Shown here: piece by piece, positions 8,487-18,564 of the stretch
Layout of the letters: each line of letters opens with the position of its first letter
Position numbering within the stretch: the stretch's first letter is position 1
From: Rubrivivax sp.
GTDB lineage: Bacteria; Pseudomonadota; Gammaproteobacteria; Burkholderiales; Burkholderiaceae_C
DNA length: 54,517 nt
Assembly: GCA_020248915.1 (NCBI GenBank)
Contig: JADCGP010000038.1
Location: 1-54,517 of the forward strand
Direction: 5' to 3'
The notes under the pieces: generated by a model
The model's database searches: none
Told to the model about the DNA's origin: nothing
What the model saw: the letters and a program-made list of their open reading frames with translations, nothing else
Program-made: the position numbers and the translations under genes

Positions 8487-8511
8487 TATGGATGGCTTCC
8501 CCCAGCATCAA
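8483..8511 (-). promoter_or_regulatory. sigma70-type promoter of the tetR-efflux operon
   Basis: On the minus strand TTGATG (8511-8506) and a perfect TATAAT (8488-8483) are separated by 17 nt, close to the consensus spacing. It is the strongest consensus-like promoter I found in the window. Its -10 overlaps the palindromic operator, so repressor binding would directly block RNA polymerase. Confidence 0.8.
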
Positions 8512-8657
8512 GCCAAGGGCTGGCATCGGGCGCCGCCGTGACATCCGGCCGGCGGGGCCATGCAGCGCGCGGGCCCCGCGCGATCCGCCGATGCCAGCGC
8601 GGCGGCCGGCAGCCGCGCGTCTCTATCATCCCCCGCTTTTGCACCTGGCCGCGACCG

Positions 8658-9515
8658 ATGGACCCGATCCTGCTCCTGAAAGCCGCCATGATGGGCGTGG
8701 TGGAGGGGCTGACCGAGTTCCTGCCGATCTCCTCCACCGGGCACCTGATCCTGGCGGGTTCCCTGCTCGGATTCACTGGCGAGAAGGCCAAGGTCTTCGA
8801 GGTGGCCATCCAGACCGGCGCGATGCTGGCCGTGATCTGGGAGTACCGGGCCCGCTTCTCGCGGCTGGTCACCGGCATCGGCTACGACCCGGTCGCGCAG
8901 CGCTTCGCGCGCAATCTGGCCATCGCCTTCCTCCCCGCCGCGGTGTTCGGCTTCCTGTTCGGCGGCTGGGTCAAGCAGCACCTGTTCCATCCGGTGCCGG
9001 TGGCGCTGGCCTTCATCGTCGGCGGCCTGGTGATCCTGTGGGTCGAGGCGCGCCACCGGCGCCGCTTCGGCGCCCGCGACCTGGAAGGTGCGCGGCGGGC
9101 GCGGGTGGAGGAGGTGGACGACATGAGCGCGCTCGACGCGCTGAAGGTCGGCCTGGTCCAGTGCCTCGCGCTGATCCCGGGCACCAGCCGCTCGGGGGCC
9201 ACGATCATCGGCGCGATGGTGTTCGGCTTCTCGCGCAAGGCGGCCACCGAGTTCAGCTTCTTCCTGGGCGTGCCGACGCTGATGGCCGCCGGCGCCTACT
9301 CGGTGTGGAAGGAGCGGGCGCTGCTGTCGCTGGCCGACCTGCCGCACTTCGCCGTCGGGCTCGTGTTCGCCTTCTTCAGCGCCTGGCTGTGCATCCGCTG
9401 GCTGATCCGCTACGTCAGCACCCACGACTTCACCGTGTTCGCCTGGTACCGCATCGCCTTCGGCGCCATCGTGCTCGTCACGGCGTACACCGGGCTGGTG
9501 CGCTGGAGCGCGTGA
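8658..9515 (+). CDS. uppP: Undecaprenyl-diphosphatase (BacA/UppP)
   Basis: 285 aa integral membrane protein. Both signature motifs are present: [14 protein letters not shown] (residues 16-29) and PGTSRSG (174-180), which form the inverted-repeat active site of the BacA family. It dephosphorylates undecaprenyl diphosphate to recycle the lipid carrier of peptidoglycan and other envelope glycans, and its overproduction gives bacitracin resistance. Start at ATG 8658, because [13 protein letters not shown] is the common N-terminus; the upstream 120 nt of open frame have no family similarity. A TATCAT box at 8624-8629 may be its -10. Its 3' end overlaps trmB on the opposite strand by 38 nt. Confidence 0.96.
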   Translation: MDPILLLKAAMMGVVEGLTEFLPISSTGHLILAGSLLGFTGEKAKVFEVAIQTGAMLAVIWEYRARFSRLVTGIGYDPVAQRFARNLAIAFLPAAVFGFLFGGWVKQHLFHPVPVALAFIVGGLVILWVEARHRRRFGARDLEGARRARVEEVDDMSALDALKVGLVQCLALIPGTSRSGATIIGAMVFGFSRKAATEFSFFLGVPTLMAAGAYSVWKERALLSLADLPHFAVGLVFAFFSAWLCIRWLIRYVSTHDFTVFAWYRIAFGAIVLVTAYTGLVRWSA

Positions 9516-10224
9516 AGACGAGGTCGCGCACGTGGTGCCCGAGCGCGAGCCCGCGCTGCTCGAAGCGGGTCAACGGGCGCCACGCGGGCCGCGGCGCAAA
9601 GCCTGCCGCGGTGTTGACCAGGCGCGGTTCGCCGGCCAGCACCTCGAGCATCTGCTCGGCGTAGGGCTCCCAGTCCGTGGCGCAGTGCAGGTAGCCGCCC
9701 GGCTCGAGCCTGCTGGCCAGCAGCGCCACGAAGGCGGGCTGGACCAGGCGCCGCTTGTGGTGCCGCTTCTTCGGCCAGGGGTCCGGGAACCACAGGTGCA
9801 CGCCGGCAAGCGTGCTCGGGGCGATCATGCGCTCGAACACCTCGACCGCGTCGTGCCGCAGGATGCGCACGTTGGCGAGCCCCTGCTCGCCGATGCGGCG
9901 CAGCAGCGCTCCGACACCGGCCTCGTGCACCTCGATGCCCAGCAGGTCGATGCCGGGTTGCGCCGCGGCAACGGCGGCCGTTGCGTCGCCCATCCCGAAG
10001 CCGATCTCCACCACGCGGGGCGCGCTGCGGCCGTAGGCCGCGGCCCAGTCGAGCGGGCCGCCGGAGAAGGGCAGCACGAAGTGCGGGCCGAGTTCGTCGA
10101 GCGCGCGCCGCTGGCCGCTGCCCAGGCGGCCACCGCGCAGCACGTAGCTGCGGACGCGGGCCGCCCCGCCGGGCCTGCCGGTAACGGGCTCGGCGTCAGG
10201 TTCGGCTTCGGGTGCGTCATCCAT
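9478..10224 (-). CDS. trmB: tRNA (guanine-N7-)-methyltransferase
   Basis: 248 aa from ATG 10224 (MDDAPEAEP); 14 further codons of open frame upstream are probably not used. SAM-binding motif [16 protein letters not shown] and the TrmB hallmark [15 protein letters not shown] are intact, followed by [20 protein letters not shown]. It makes m7G46 in the variable loop of tRNAs. A 30-residue acidic/Pro extension precedes the [10 protein letters not shown] start of the conserved part. It is convergent with uppP and overlaps it by 38 nt, which is notable for two conserved housekeeping genes. Family assignment is secure. Confidence 0.96.
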   Translation of the reverse strand: MDDAPEAEPDAEPVTGRPGGAARVRSYVLRGGRLGSGQRRALDELGPHFVLPFSGGPLDWAAAYGRSAPRVVEIGFGMGDATAAVAAAQPGIDLLGIEVHEAGVGALLRRIGEQGLANVRILRHDAVEVFERMIAPSTLAGVHLWFPDPWPKKRHHKRRLVQPAFVALLASRLEPGGYLHCATDWEPYAEQMLEVLAGEPRLVNTAAGFAPRPAWRPLTRFEQRGLALGHHVRDLVFTRSSAPARCTP

Positions 10225-10313
10225 CGGTGCGATTTTCCGCGCTCGCGGCGACCCCGTCGCGGCCATCGGCGCGTCGCACGGCGCATGGCGGTGCCCGCAG
10301 CAGGAGCGGTGGA

Positions 10314-10319
10314 TAGAAT
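10314..10319 (+). promoter_or_regulatory. -10 box of tRNA-Gly
   Basis: TAGAAT ends 11 nt before the first base of the tRNA-Gly gene, a normal distance for a processed tRNA precursor. The -35 region (about 10291-10296) does not match consensus. TAGAAT recurs as a likely -10 elsewhere in this window (13849, 31126). Confidence 0.45.
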
Positions 10320-10330
10320 CTCGCTGATCC

Positions 10331-10404
10331 GCGGGCGTCGTTCAATGGCAGGACCTGAGCTTCCCAAGCTCAAGACGTGGGTTCGATTCCCATCGCCCGC
10401 TCCA
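10331..10404 (+). tRNA. tRNA-Gly (anticodon CCC)
   Basis: The 74-nt sequence folds as a cloverleaf: acceptor GCGGGCG paired with CGCCCGC, anticodon stem TGAGC/GCTCA around the loop TTCCCAA (anticodon CCC), T arm GTGGG-TTCGATT-CCCAT, discriminator T and encoded CCA at 10402-10404. It reads GGG codons. A G/C-rich hairpin GGCGCC-GGTC-GGCGCC at 10415-10430 follows, possibly a processing or termination structure, but it has no T tract. Confidence 0.95.
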
Positions 10405-10479
10405 GCATCCGCCGGGCGCCGGTCGGCGCCGCGCACGATGCCGGGGTCTCCCCGCGACGGCTGACCGATCGGGCCCGCG

Positions 10480-11379
10480 ATGGCACCTCCCCCGCTGCGC
10501 TTCGTCTGCGACGGTCTGCCCGGCGGCCTCGGTGCCCCGCCCGCGGGCTTCGAGTGCGTGCCCGACGACGCCGAGCCCGCGGCCGAGGCCCGCGTGCTGC
10601 TGCCCGCCACGGCCACCGCCGCGCGCGCGCTGGCCGCGCAGGCGGACCTGGCCCGTCACGCCTTCGCACAGGCGGTGCTCGTGCGGCTGCCCGCGGCCGA
10701 CCCGACGCTCGAGGACGAACTGCTGCGGCTCGGCGTGGAGGCCGTCGTGCAGGACGGCGAGGACTGCTGGCGCGCGCTGCGCCACGCCGTCGAGCGCAAG
10801 CGGGTCGAGCGCAGCGCGCGCACCGCCTACGCCACCGACCTCGCCACCGGGCTGCCGCACGAGGCGCAGTTGCTGGAACACCTGGGGCAACTGATCGCGC
10901 TGCGCGAGCGCGAGCCGGCGCCGATGGCGCTGATCGCCCTGCAGGTCGACGGCTTCGCGCAGGCGGCGACCCGGCTCGGCGGCGAGGCGGCCAACGTGCT
11001 GCGGCGCAAGGTGGCGGTGCGGCTGCGGGCCGGCCTGCGCGCCGCGGACGTCGTTGCCGCGATCGGGCCGCAGACCTTCGGCGTGCTGCTCGGCCGCCTC
11101 GAGCTCGCCTCCGACGGCGAGCGCGTGGCCGCCAAGCTGGCGCGAGCGCTGCAGCAGCCGCTGGTCGTCGCCGGGCAGCCGTGTGCGGTGGCCACGGCGG
11201 TGGGCCTGGCGCTGTATCCGCAGCACGGGAAGGACGCCGCCGCGCTGCTGCGACGGGCGTGCGCTCAGGCCGGGAGCAGCGAGGTCGGGGGCGGGCCGGG
11301 CCGGCCGGCCTGGGCCCCGGCGGCCGGGACGGCCGGCATCGCCGCGCGCGGCCGCGGCGCGGCCAACGACGAAGCCTGA
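10480..11379 (+). CDS. Degenerate GGDEF domain protein
   Basis: 299 aa. The N-terminal 115 residues show a receiver-like alpha/beta pattern (ARVLLPATATAARALAAQ, VEAVVQDGEDCWRAL) without a clear phospho-acceptor. From about residue 118 the GGDEF fold follows: ATDLATGLPHEAQLLEHLG (compare DxLTGLxNRRxF), ALIALQVDGFAQAATRLGG, LRRKVAVRLRAGLRAAD. The active-site loop reads AIGPQTFGVLL where cyclases have GGDEF, and the metal-binding Asp of the DxD-like strand is not convincing. It is therefore unlikely to synthesise c-di-GMP; a GTP- or c-di-GMP-sensing or structural role is possible. The C-terminus is a Gly/Pro/Ala-rich tail. It stands alone between tRNA-Gly and an aldolase gene. Confidence 0.7.
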   Translation: MAPPPLRFVCDGLPGGLGAPPAGFECVPDDAEPAAEARVLLPATATAARALAAQADLARHAFAQAVLVRLPAADPTLEDELLRLGVEAVVQDGEDCWRALRHAVERKRVERSARTAYATDLATGLPHEAQLLEHLGQLIALREREPAPMALIALQVDGFAQAATRLGGEAANVLRRKVAVRLRAGLRAADVVAAIGPQTFGVLLGRLELASDGERVAAKLARALQQPLVVAGQPCAVATAVGLALYPQHGKDAAALLRRACAQAGSSEVGGGPGRPAWAPAAGTAGIAARGRGAANDEA

Positions 11380-11466
11380 TCTTCCGCAGGTTCGCCGCGC
11401 GCGGCGCTGCCATCATCCCGGCCGGGGCTGCGCCGCAGCCCGACCGACCCGCCGCGAGGATCAGCG

Positions 11467-12285
11467 ATGAATCCGTTCCGCCAGTTGCTGCGTGCCCGTG
11501 GCGCCAAGGCGCCGATCGGCACCTGGATCACCTCCGTCAGCCCGATCGTCGCCGAAGCCGTCGGCAGTGCCGGTTTCGACTGGGGCGTGCTCGACATGGA
11601 GCACACCCCGCTCGACCTGATGGACCTGGTGCATCTGCTGCAGGCCGTGGGCAACACCAAGATGGTGCCGCTGGTGCGCGTGCCCTGGAACGACGGCACG
11701 CTGCTGCGCCGCGTGCTCGACGCGGGCGCGGAGTCGTTGCTGCTTCCGGCGGTGGACGACGCACGGGCCGCGGCGAGCGCGGTCGCGCTGACCCGCTACC
11801 CGCCGGCCGGCGTGCGCGGCGTCTCGACGATGGGCCGCGCGTCGCGCTACGGCACGGTGCCGGACTTCTTCCGCAGCGCCAACCGCCGCACCGGCGTCGT
11901 GCTGCAGCTCGAGACGCCACAGGCGATCGCGCGGCTGGAGGAGATCGCCACCGTCGACGGCGTGGACGCGCTGTTCGTCGGCCCGGGAGACCTGTCGGGC
12001 AGCCTGGGCGTCCCGGGCGAGCTGACGCACCCGAAGGTGATGGGGATGATGGCCGATGCCGCCCAGCGCGCCCGCGCGCTGGGCAAGCCGATCGGCACCG
12101 TCGGCGCCACGCCCGACACCGTGGCGCGCTACCGCGCGGCCGGCTTCGACTTCCTGGCGGTGTCGAGCGACCTCGGCCTGCTGATGCGCGGCGCGCAGGT
12201 GATGGTGCAGGCGCTGCGTGCCGGAGACGGGGCGGTGCGGGTGCACACGCTCGCCGAGGGCACCGCCACCGAGGCGGGCGGCTGA
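11467..12285 (+). CDS. HpcH/HpaI family class II aldolase
   Basis: 272 aa. Conserved blocks: [34 protein letters not shown] (metal/His region), [10 protein letters not shown] (substrate Arg), [16 protein letters not shown] (metal Glu), [15 protein letters not shown] (metal Asp). These are the features of metal-dependent 2-keto-3-deoxy acid aldolases such as HpaI/HpcH, GarL and RhmA, which cleave 4-hydroxy-2-oxo acids to pyruvate (or oxaloacetate) and an aldehyde. The substrate cannot be fixed from sequence. The gene ends 10 bp before the convergent succinate-semialdehyde dehydrogenase gene. HpcH makes succinate semialdehyde from 4-hydroxy-2-oxoheptanedioate in homoprotocatechuate degradation, so the adjacency is suggestive but not proof. 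Confidence 0.88.
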   Translation: MNPFRQLLRARGAKAPIGTWITSVSPIVAEAVGSAGFDWGVLDMEHTPLDLMDLVHLLQAVGNTKMVPLVRVPWNDGTLLRRVLDAGAESLLLPAVDDARAAASAVALTRYPPAGVRGVSTMGRASRYGTVPDFFRSANRRTGVVLQLETPQAIARLEEIATVDGVDALFVGPGDLSGSLGVPGELTHPKVMGMMADAAQRARALGKPIGTVGATPDTVARYRAAGFDFLAVSSDLGLLMRGAQVMVQALRAGDGAVRVHTLAEGTATEAGG

Positions 12286-12295
12286 GCGGCGCCCG

Positions 12296-13792
12296 TTACT
12301 TCAGCACGTCACCCAGACAGAGGTACTTCAGCTCGACGTAGTCGTCGATGCCCTGGCGCGCGCCCTCGCGCCCGAGGCCGCTCTGCTTGACCCCGCCGAA
12401 GGGCACCTCGGCCGTGCTGATCAGGCCGGTGTTGATGCCCACCATGCCGTACTCCAGCGACTCGGCGACGCGGAACACGCGGCCGATGTCGCGGCTGTAG
12501 AAGTAGCTGGCCAGGCCGTACTCGGTGGCGTTGGCCAGCTCGATCGCCTCGGCCTCGGTCTCGAATCGGAACACCGGGGCCACGGGGCCGAAGGTCTCCT
12601 CCTTCGCGCACAGCATCGCGCTGCTCACGCCGGCCAGCACGGTGGGGGTGTAGAAGCGCTCGCCGATGTCTGCGGCGCGCATGCCGCCCGTGACCACGCG
12701 CGCCCCCTTGGCCACCGCGTCGTCCACGTGGGCCTGCACCTTGGCCAGCGCCGCGTCGTCGATCAGCGGGCCCTGGTGGACGCCGGCCTCGAACCCGTTG
12801 CCCACCTTGATGGTGCGGGCGCGCGCGGCGAGCCGGTCGACGAAGGCGTCGTAGACGCCCGCCTGCACGTACAGGCGGTTGGCGCAGACGCAGGTCTGGC
12901 CGGCGTTGCGGTACTTGCTGATCATCGCGCCCTCGACCGCGCTGTCGAGGTCGGCGTCGTCGAAGACGATGAAGGGCGCGTTGCCGCCGAGCTCGAGGCT
13001 GATCTTCTTGACCGTGGGCGCGCACTGCGCGGCGAGGATGCGACCGACCTCGGTGCTGCCGGTGAAACTCAGGTGGCGCACCACCGGGCTCGAGCACAGC
13101 ACCTTGCCGATCTCGATGCTGCGCGCGCCATCGGCGGGCAGCACGTTGAGCACGCCGCCCGGCATGCCGGCGCGCTGCGCCAGTTCGGCCACGGCCAGCG
13201 CCGACAGCGGCGTCTGCTCCGCCGGCTTGATGACCACCGGGCAGCCGGCCGCAATCGCCGGCGCGACCTTGCGCGTGATCATCGCGATCGGGAAGTTCCA
13301 CGGCGTGATCGCCGCGCACACGCCGATGGGCTGCTTCAGCACCAGGTAGCGCTTGTTCGGGTCGGTGGTCGGGATCGCCTCGCCGTACACGCGCTTGGCC
13401 TCCTCGGCGAACCACTCGACGAAGCTGGCGCCGTAGACGACCTCGCCGCGTGCCTCGGCCAGCGGCTTGCCCTGCTCGGCGGTCATGATGCGCGCCAGGT
13501 CGTCGGCGTGCTGGTGCAGCAGCTGGAACCACTTCATCATCACCGCGGCGCGCTCCTTGGCCGGCCGGGCGCGCCACGCAGGCCAGGCGCGCTCGGCCGC
13601 GGCGATGGCCGCTGCCGCATCGACCGCGCCGAGGTTGCAGACCTCGGCCAGCTGGGCGCCGGTGGCCGGGTCCCGGACCGCGAAGCGCGCGCCGGCGTCG
13701 GCGCCGGTGGTCCACTGCCCGTCGATCAGCGCGGCGGTCTTGAGCAGGCTCGGGTCGGCCAGCAGGGCCAGCGGGGAGGTCTTGGTATCCAT
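12296..13792 (-). CDS. gabD: Succinate-semialdehyde dehydrogenase, NAD(P)+
   Basis: 498 aa aldehyde dehydrogenase. Catalytic Glu267 (KKISLELGG) and Cys301 ([12 protein letters not shown]) are in place, and the second Cys303 of the TCVC pair matches the redox-switch cysteines of GabD-type enzymes. Oxyanion Asn is in [14 protein letters not shown]. The C-terminus [20 protein letters not shown] is the GabD pattern. It should oxidise succinate semialdehyde to succinate. Start at ATG 13792 ([11 protein letters not shown]), preceded by the ribosome site AAGGAG at about 13800 and a TAGAGT -10-like box near 13815. The very long open frame upstream in the same frame runs antisense through alaS and is not coding. 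Confidence 0.93.
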   Translation of the reverse strand: MDTKTSPLALLADPSLLKTAALIDGQWTTGADAGARFAVRDPATGAQLAEVCNLGAVDAAAAIAAAERAWPAWRARPAKERAAVMMKWFQLLHQHADDLARIMTAEQGKPLAEARGEVVYGASFVEWFAEEAKRVYGEAIPTTDPNKRYLVLKQPIGVCAAITPWNFPIAMITRKVAPAIAAGCPVVIKPAEQTPLSALAVAELAQRAGMPGGVLNVLPADGARSIEIGKVLCSSPVVRHLSFTGSTEVGRILAAQCAPTVKKISLELGGNAPFIVFDDADLDSAVEGAMISKYRNAGQTCVCANRLYVQAGVYDAFVDRLAARARTIKVGNGFEAGVHQGPLIDDAALAKVQAHVDDAVAKGARVVTGGMRAADIGERFYTPTVLAGVSSAMLCAKEETFGPVAPVFRFETEAEAIELANATEYGLASYFYSRDIGRVFRVAESLEYGMVGINTGLISTAEVPFGGVKQSGLGREGARQGIDDYVELKYLCLGDVLK

Positions 13793-13848
13793 CGCGTTCT
13801 CCTTCGCCGCCCACTCTACCCGGGGCGGGGCCGCAGGATCGCAGCCGG

Positions 13849-13854
13849 TAGAAT
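13849..13854 (+). promoter_or_regulatory. Possible -10 box for alaS
   Basis: TAGAAT in the divergent region between gabD and alaS. If used, it gives alaS a leader of about 190 nt, long enough for post-transcriptional control. No good -35 is visible, and I see no T-box or convincing terminator in the leader, so this is a weak call. Confidence 0.3.
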
Positions 13855-14050
13855 GCCGGGTGCTGCGAAGCGGTCCGGGACGGGGGTGCAGCGCCTGCGG
13901 ATCCCGCAGCCAGTGCCGCCCCCGACGACGCGGTGCGCGACTCGCTCTCGCCGCTCCGGGGCCTGCCGCGTCGCGGCGGCCCGCACCGCGCGCCGGCGGT
14001 GCGCTGCGGCACCCGGCCGTATCCCGACCTCCCCCCTCCCTGGTGAACAC

Positions 14051-16690
14051 ATGCAAGCCGCCGCGATCCGCTCGACCTTCCTGAAGTTCTTCGAGTCCAA
14101 GGGCCACGCCGTCGTGGCCAGCTCGCCCGTGGTGCCCGGCGACGACCCCACGCTGCTGTTCACCAACGCGGGGATGAACCAGTTCAAGGACGTCTTCCTC
14201 GGCTTCGACAAGCGTCCCTACACGCGCGCGGCCACCAGCCAGAAGTGCATCCGCGCCGGCGGCAAGCACAACGACCTCGAGAACGTGGGCTACACCGCGC
14301 GCCACCACACGTTCTTCGAGATGCTGGGCAACTTCAGCTTCGGCGACTACTTCAAGCGCGACGCGCTGCTCTACGCCTGGGAACTGCTCACGGAGCACTT
14401 CAAGCTGCCGAAGGACCGGCTCTGGGCCACCGTGTACGCCGAGGACGACGAGGCCTATGCGATCTGGCGCGACGTGATCGGCCTGCCCCCCGAGCGCATC
14501 GTGCGCATCGGCGACAACAAGGGCGGCCGCCACATGTCCGACAACTTCTGGATGATGGGCGACACCGGACCCTGCGGCCCGTGCTCGGAGATCTTCTACG
14601 ACCACGGCCCCGAGGTCGCTGGCGGGCCGCCCGGCAGTGCCGAGCAGGACGGCGACCGCTACATCGAGATCTGGAACAACGTCTTCATGCAGTTCAACCG
14701 CACCGAGGACGGCCAGATGCTGCCGCTGCCCAAGCCCAGCGTCGACACGGGGATGGGCCTCGAGCGGCTGGCGGCGGTGCTGCAGCACGTGCACAGCAAC
14801 TACGAGATCGACCTCTTCGTTCGGCTGCTGGCGGCGGCCCGCAGTGCGGTCGAGCGCGCCGGTGGGGCGAGTGCGGGCGGGCGGGTCGATCCCGACTCGC
14901 CGAGCCTGAAGGTCATCGCCGACCACATCCGGGCCTGCAGCTTCACGATCGCCGACGGCGTGATCCCGGGCAACGAGGGCCGCGGCTACGTGCTGCGGCG
15001 GATCGCCCGGCGCGCCATCCGGCACGGCTACAAGCTCGGCGCGCGGCGGCCGTTCTTCCACACGCTGGTCGCGCCGCTGGCCGCCGAGATGGGCGACGCC
15101 TACCCCGAGCTCGCGCGCGAGGCCGCGCGCGTAACCGACGTGCTCGAGCAGGAGGAGGAGCGCTTCTTCCAGACCATCGCCAACGGCATGGAGATCCTGG
15201 AGGCGGCGCTCGCCGCCGGCGCGATGATCGTCGACGGCGAGACTGCCTTCAAGCTGCACGACACCTACGGCTTCCCGCTCGACCTGACGGCCGACGTCTG
15301 CCGCGAGCGCGGCGTCACGGTGGACGACGTCGGCTTTGCCGCCGCGATGCAGCGCCAGCGCGAGCAGGCGCGGGCCGCGGCCAAGTTCAAGATGGCCGCC
15401 GGCCTGGAGTACCGCGGCGCGGACACGGCCTTCCATGGCCACGAGCATCTGGTGTGCGAGCACAGCAAGGTCCTGGCGCTGTACGTCGACGGCGCGTCGG
15501 TGGCCAGGGCCCGGGCCGGGGACGACGTCGTCGTCGTGCTCGACCACACGCCGTTCTATGCCGAGAGCGGCGGCCAGGTCGGCGACACCGGCGAGCTGCG
15601 CAACGCGCGTGCCCGCGTCGTCGTCGAGGACACCGTCAAGGTCCAGGCCGCCGTGCACGGGCACCAGGGCCGCATCGTCGAGGGCGAGATCGAGGTCGGC
15701 GACACGCTGGTGGCGCGGGTCGACGGCGAGCGTCGCGCCAGGACGATGCGCAACCACAGCGTCACGCACCTGATGCACAAGGCGCTGCGCGAGGTGCTGG
15801 GTGCGCACGTGCAGCAGAAGGGCTCGCTGGTCAACGCCGAGCGCACGCGCTTCGACTTCAGCCACCACGCGCCGCTGACCGAGGCGCAGGTCGCGCAGGT
15901 CGAGGCGCTCGTCAACGCCGAGGTCCTGGCCAACGCGGCGACCCAGGCGCGCGTGGTGCCGATGGACGAGGCGCAGAAGCTCGGCGCGATGATGCTGTTC
16001 GGCGAGAAGTACGGCGACACGGTTCGCGTGCTCGACATCGGCACGAGCCGCGAGCTTTGCGGCGGCACGCACGTGGTCCGCACCGGCGACATCGGCCTGT
16101 TCAAGGTCGTCGCCGAGGGCGGCATCGCTGCCGGCATCCGGCGCATCGAGGCGGTCACCGGCGACAACGCGCTGGCCTACCTGCAGCAAGTGGAGCGCAC
16201 GCTCGCCGAGGTGGCCGGCGCGCTGAAGGTGACCCCGGCCGAGACCGCGGGCCGCGTGGTCGCGGTGCTGGATCAGGTGCGCGCGCTCGACAAGGAGATC
16301 GCCGCGCTGAAGGGCAGGCTCGCCAGCGCGCAGGGCGACGAGCTGCTGGCACGCGCGGTCGATGTCAAGGGCATCAAGGTGCTCGCCGCCATGCTCGAGG
16401 GCGCCGATGCCCGCGCGCTGCGCGAGACGATGGACAAGCTCAAGGACAAGCTCAAGAGCGCGGCCATCGTGCTGGCGGCGGTGGACGGCGGCAAGGTGCA
16501 GCTGGCCGCCGGCGTCACCAGCGATCGCACGGCCAGCCTCAAGGCCGGCGAGCTGGTCAACTTCGTCGCCCAGCAGGTGGGCGGCAAGGGAGGCGGCAAG
16601 CCCGACCTCGCGATGGCCGGTGGCACCGACGCCGCGGCGCTGCCGCAGGCGCTGGCCAGCGTCGCCGGCTGGGTGGCCGAGCGCGCCTGA
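14051..16690 (+). CDS. alaS: Alanyl-tRNA synthetase
   Basis: 879 aa, standard length. It begins [20 protein letters not shown] and shows the class II catalytic core ([15 protein letters not shown]; motif 3 [13 protein letters not shown]). The editing/zinc domain has HxxxH at His569/His573 (NHSVTHLMH) and CGGTH at Cys670/His674, completing the four zinc ligands. A C-Ala domain follows ([13 protein letters not shown]). It charges tRNA-Ala and hydrolyses mischarged Ser/Gly-tRNA-Ala. It is transcribed divergently from gabD and converges with a TPR/oxygenase gene 18 bp downstream. Start ATG 14051 is the conserved one; 1.8 kb of open frame upstream is antisense to gabD. Confidence 0.98.
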   Translation: MQAAAIRSTFLKFFESKGHAVVASSPVVPGDDPTLLFTNAGMNQFKDVFLGFDKRPYTRAATSQKCIRAGGKHNDLENVGYTARHHTFFEMLGNFSFGDYFKRDALLYAWELLTEHFKLPKDRLWATVYAEDDEAYAIWRDVIGLPPERIVRIGDNKGGRHMSDNFWMMGDTGPCGPCSEIFYDHGPEVAGGPPGSAEQDGDRYIEIWNNVFMQFNRTEDGQMLPLPKPSVDTGMGLERLAAVLQHVHSNYEIDLFVRLLAAARSAVERAGGASAGGRVDPDSPSLKVIADHIRACSFTIADGVIPGNEGRGYVLRRIARRAIRHGYKLGARRPFFHTLVAPLAAEMGDAYPELAREAARVTDVLEQEEERFFQTIANGMEILEAALAAGAMIVDGETAFKLHDTYGFPLDLTADVCRERGVTVDDVGFAAAMQRQREQARAAAKFKMAAGLEYRGADTAFHGHEHLVCEHSKVLALYVDGASVARARAGDDVVVVLDHTPFYAESGGQVGDTGELRNARARVVVEDTVKVQAAVHGHQGRIVEGEIEVGDTLVARVDGERRARTMRNHSVTHLMHKALREVLGAHVQQKGSLVNAERTRFDFSHHAPLTEAQVAQVEALVNAEVLANAATQARVVPMDEAQKLGAMMLFGEKYGDTVRVLDIGTSRELCGGTHVVRTGDIGLFKVVAEGGIAAGIRRIEAVTGDNALAYLQQVERTLAEVAGALKVTPAETAGRVVAVLDQVRALDKEIAALKGRLASAQGDELLARAVDVKGIKVLAAMLEGADARALRETMDKLKDKLKSAAIVLAAVDGGKVQLAAGVTSDRTASLKAGELVNFVAQQVGGKGGGKPDLAMAGGTDAAALPQALASVAGWVAERA

Positions 16691-16708
16691 GGCGCTGGTG
16701 CCCGTCGC

Positions 16709-18520
16709 TCAGGCGGGCACGACGTCGAACGCGATGGTGAGCCGTGCGTCCGCATCGTCGAACGGCGTGGTGCCGTGCCACAGGTAGCTCGGGAACAGCA
16801 CGAGCCTGCCCGGGCGCGGCTGCACGGTGCGGCGCGGAACAATCCCGGCGTCGACGTCCGGCTGGCCGAACTGGATCCAGCCGGCCTGCAGCCGCGGGTC
16901 GGCCACCGCGGGCGGGACCTGTACGTAGTACGCCGAGCTGATCCATCCCTGCGGGTGCACGTGGTTGGTGTGGAAGCCGCCCCGACCGAGGCGAGAGGAC
17001 CAGGAAGCCGCGAAGCGCCATGCAGCGGACGCGCTGCCGCGCCGCCCAAGCCATGCCGCCGGCGCATCGGCCGGCAGGCCGCGGACATAGGAGTCGACGG
17101 CGCCGGCGATGCGCTGCCGCAGGGCATCGACCAGCGGGTGACCCTGGTCGAACAGGTTGCCCAGCGTCTGGGTGCCACGGCGCAGTGTCTGGTCCAGGGG
17201 CTCGCGGCGGTCGCGGTGCAGCGGCGCGAGCTCGCGCGCAAGCTGCGCGTGGAAGTCCTCCATGTCAGCGAAGCCGGCGGGCGGTTCGAGGTCGACCACA
17301 TGGACCAGCCGCTCCGTGTCTTCCCAGGCGTCAGCGCGCGGGTCTCCCAGGGCGCGCAACGCGCTGACCATCACCGCGATCGCCATCTGGTGCGCGGGTG
17401 CCCGCTCGTGCGCGTCGGCGGCGCAGTCACGGGCTTGGGCGAAATGCCGGGCTGCCAGCTGCGAGGCTGCCTGGTTGACACGCAGCTCGACGTTTCCCGG
17501 TGCCGCTGCCACCGCCCGCGCGTGCAGGGCCAGCGCGTCCTCGTGCCGCCCCTGGAGCGACAACGCGCGCGCCAGGCCGTCGTGGAAGCCGGCCGCGTCC
17601 TCGCGGGCGAGCGCCGTCCGGAAGGCATGCGCCGCCTCGGCCGGGCGCGAGGCGCGCAGCAGCAGGTGCCCGCGCAGGCCGGGCGCCAGGGCTGACGCAG
17701 GATCGGCCGCCTCGAGGGCGCGGAGCTCGGCGTCGAAGTCGGCTTCACCCAGGCGCCAGCGCAGCCGCGCCAGGTCGTACAGCGCCAGGCCGTGCCGCGG
17801 CTCGGCTTGGAGCGCGGAGCGGTAGGCGTCCAGGGCCGCCTGCGCGCGCCCCAGGCTCTGCAGCGTATTGCCCCGGTTGTAGCGCGCGTGCGCGTCGTCG
17901 GCTCCGAGCGCCCTGGCGCGCTCGTGACCCGCAAGCGCCTCCTGCGGTCGCTCCAGACGCTGCAGCAGCACGGCGCGGTTGTGGTGCAGTGCTCCCGAGG
18001 CCGGAGCAAGCGCGAGGGCCTCATCCAAAGTGTGCAGCGCGTCGTGCAGCCGGTCTGCCTGCTGCTCGAGGATCGCGCGCAGCTGCAGCATCGAGGCGCG
18101 CGGCCCTCCCGGCAGTGCCAGCGCGCGCGCCAGTGCCGATGCAGCGTCGTCGAAGCGGCCGAGCCGGTGCAGCGCGCGCGCCAGGTTGTAGGCGGCCTGG
18201 ACGTGGTCCGGCTCGCAGTCGAGGGCCTGCTGCAGGCACTCGACAGCGTCCGCCTCGAGGCCTTGGCGCAGAAGGAGGTTGCCCAGGTTGTTCAGCAGGT
18301 CGGGCTGTCGCGGCTGCACGGCCAGTGAGCGGCGCCACAGCGTCTCGGCGGCAGACGCGTTGCCCGCGTCGCGCTCCAAGGTCCCGAGCAGGCGCAGCGC
18401 GTCGGGCTGGCGATCGTCGCGGGCGAGCACCTGATCGAGCACTGTTCGGGCGGCTGCAGCATCCCCCTGCTGCAGCGCTGCCACGGCGCGTTCGAGCAGG
18501 AACAGGGGTTTCGGAGCCAT
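16709..18520 (-). CDS. TPR repeat protein with C-terminal 2OG-Fe(II) oxygenase domain
   Basis: 603 aa. Residues 1 to about 390 are tandem tetratricopeptide repeats (for example QPDLLNNLGNLLLRQGLEAD, DAHARYNRGNTLQSLGRAQA). The last 200 residues match the putative 2-oxoglutarate/Fe(II) oxygenase family PF13759: GFHTNHVHPQGWISSAYYV with the proximal His cluster, RLVLFPSYLWHGTTPF with the distal His, and DARLTIAFDVVPA with the 2OG-binding Arg. Such proteins are cytoplasmic, probably protein hydroxylases, targets unknown. Start ATG 18520 (MAPKPLFLLERAVAALQQGD) places the first TPR at the N-terminus. A 17-bp inverted repeat lies in its leader at 18565-18581. Confidence 0.85.
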   Translation of the reverse strand: MAPKPLFLLERAVAALQQGDAAAARTVLDQVLARDDRQPDALRLLGTLERDAGNASAAETLWRRSLAVQPRQPDLLNNLGNLLLRQGLEADAVECLQQALDCEPDHVQAAYNLARALHRLGRFDDAASALARALALPGGPRASMLQLRAILEQQADRLHDALHTLDEALALAPASGALHHNRAVLLQRLERPQEALAGHERARALGADDAHARYNRGNTLQSLGRAQAALDAYRSALQAEPRHGLALYDLARLRWRLGEADFDAELRALEAADPASALAPGLRGHLLLRASRPAEAAHAFRTALAREDAAGFHDGLARALSLQGRHEDALALHARAVAAAPGNVELRVNQAASQLAARHFAQARDCAADAHERAPAHQMAIAVMVSALRALGDPRADAWEDTERLVHVVDLEPPAGFADMEDFHAQLARELAPLHRDRREPLDQTLRRGTQTLGNLFDQGHPLVDALRQRIAGAVDSYVRGLPADAPAAWLGRRGSASAAWRFAASWSSRLGRGGFHTNHVHPQGWISSAYYVQVPPAVADPRLQAGWIQFGQPDVDAGIVPRRTVQPRPGRLVLFPSYLWHGTTPFDDADARLTIAFDVVPA

Positions 18521-18564
18521 GGGGGGACGAAGCGGCCAGCCGGCAGTGCGAGCGCGGGCTGCTG

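Noticed and set aside
11467..13792. Homoprotocatechuate degradation cluster from adjacent HpcH-type aldolase and succinate-semialdehyde dehydrogenase
   Set aside because: The two genes are convergent, not an operon, and no other pathway gene is nearby; the link is only suggestive.
12218..14050. Long plus-strand open frame running into alaS
   Set aside because: It is antisense to the succinate-semialdehyde dehydrogenase gene and has no recognisable domain; alaS begins at the conserved ATG 14051.
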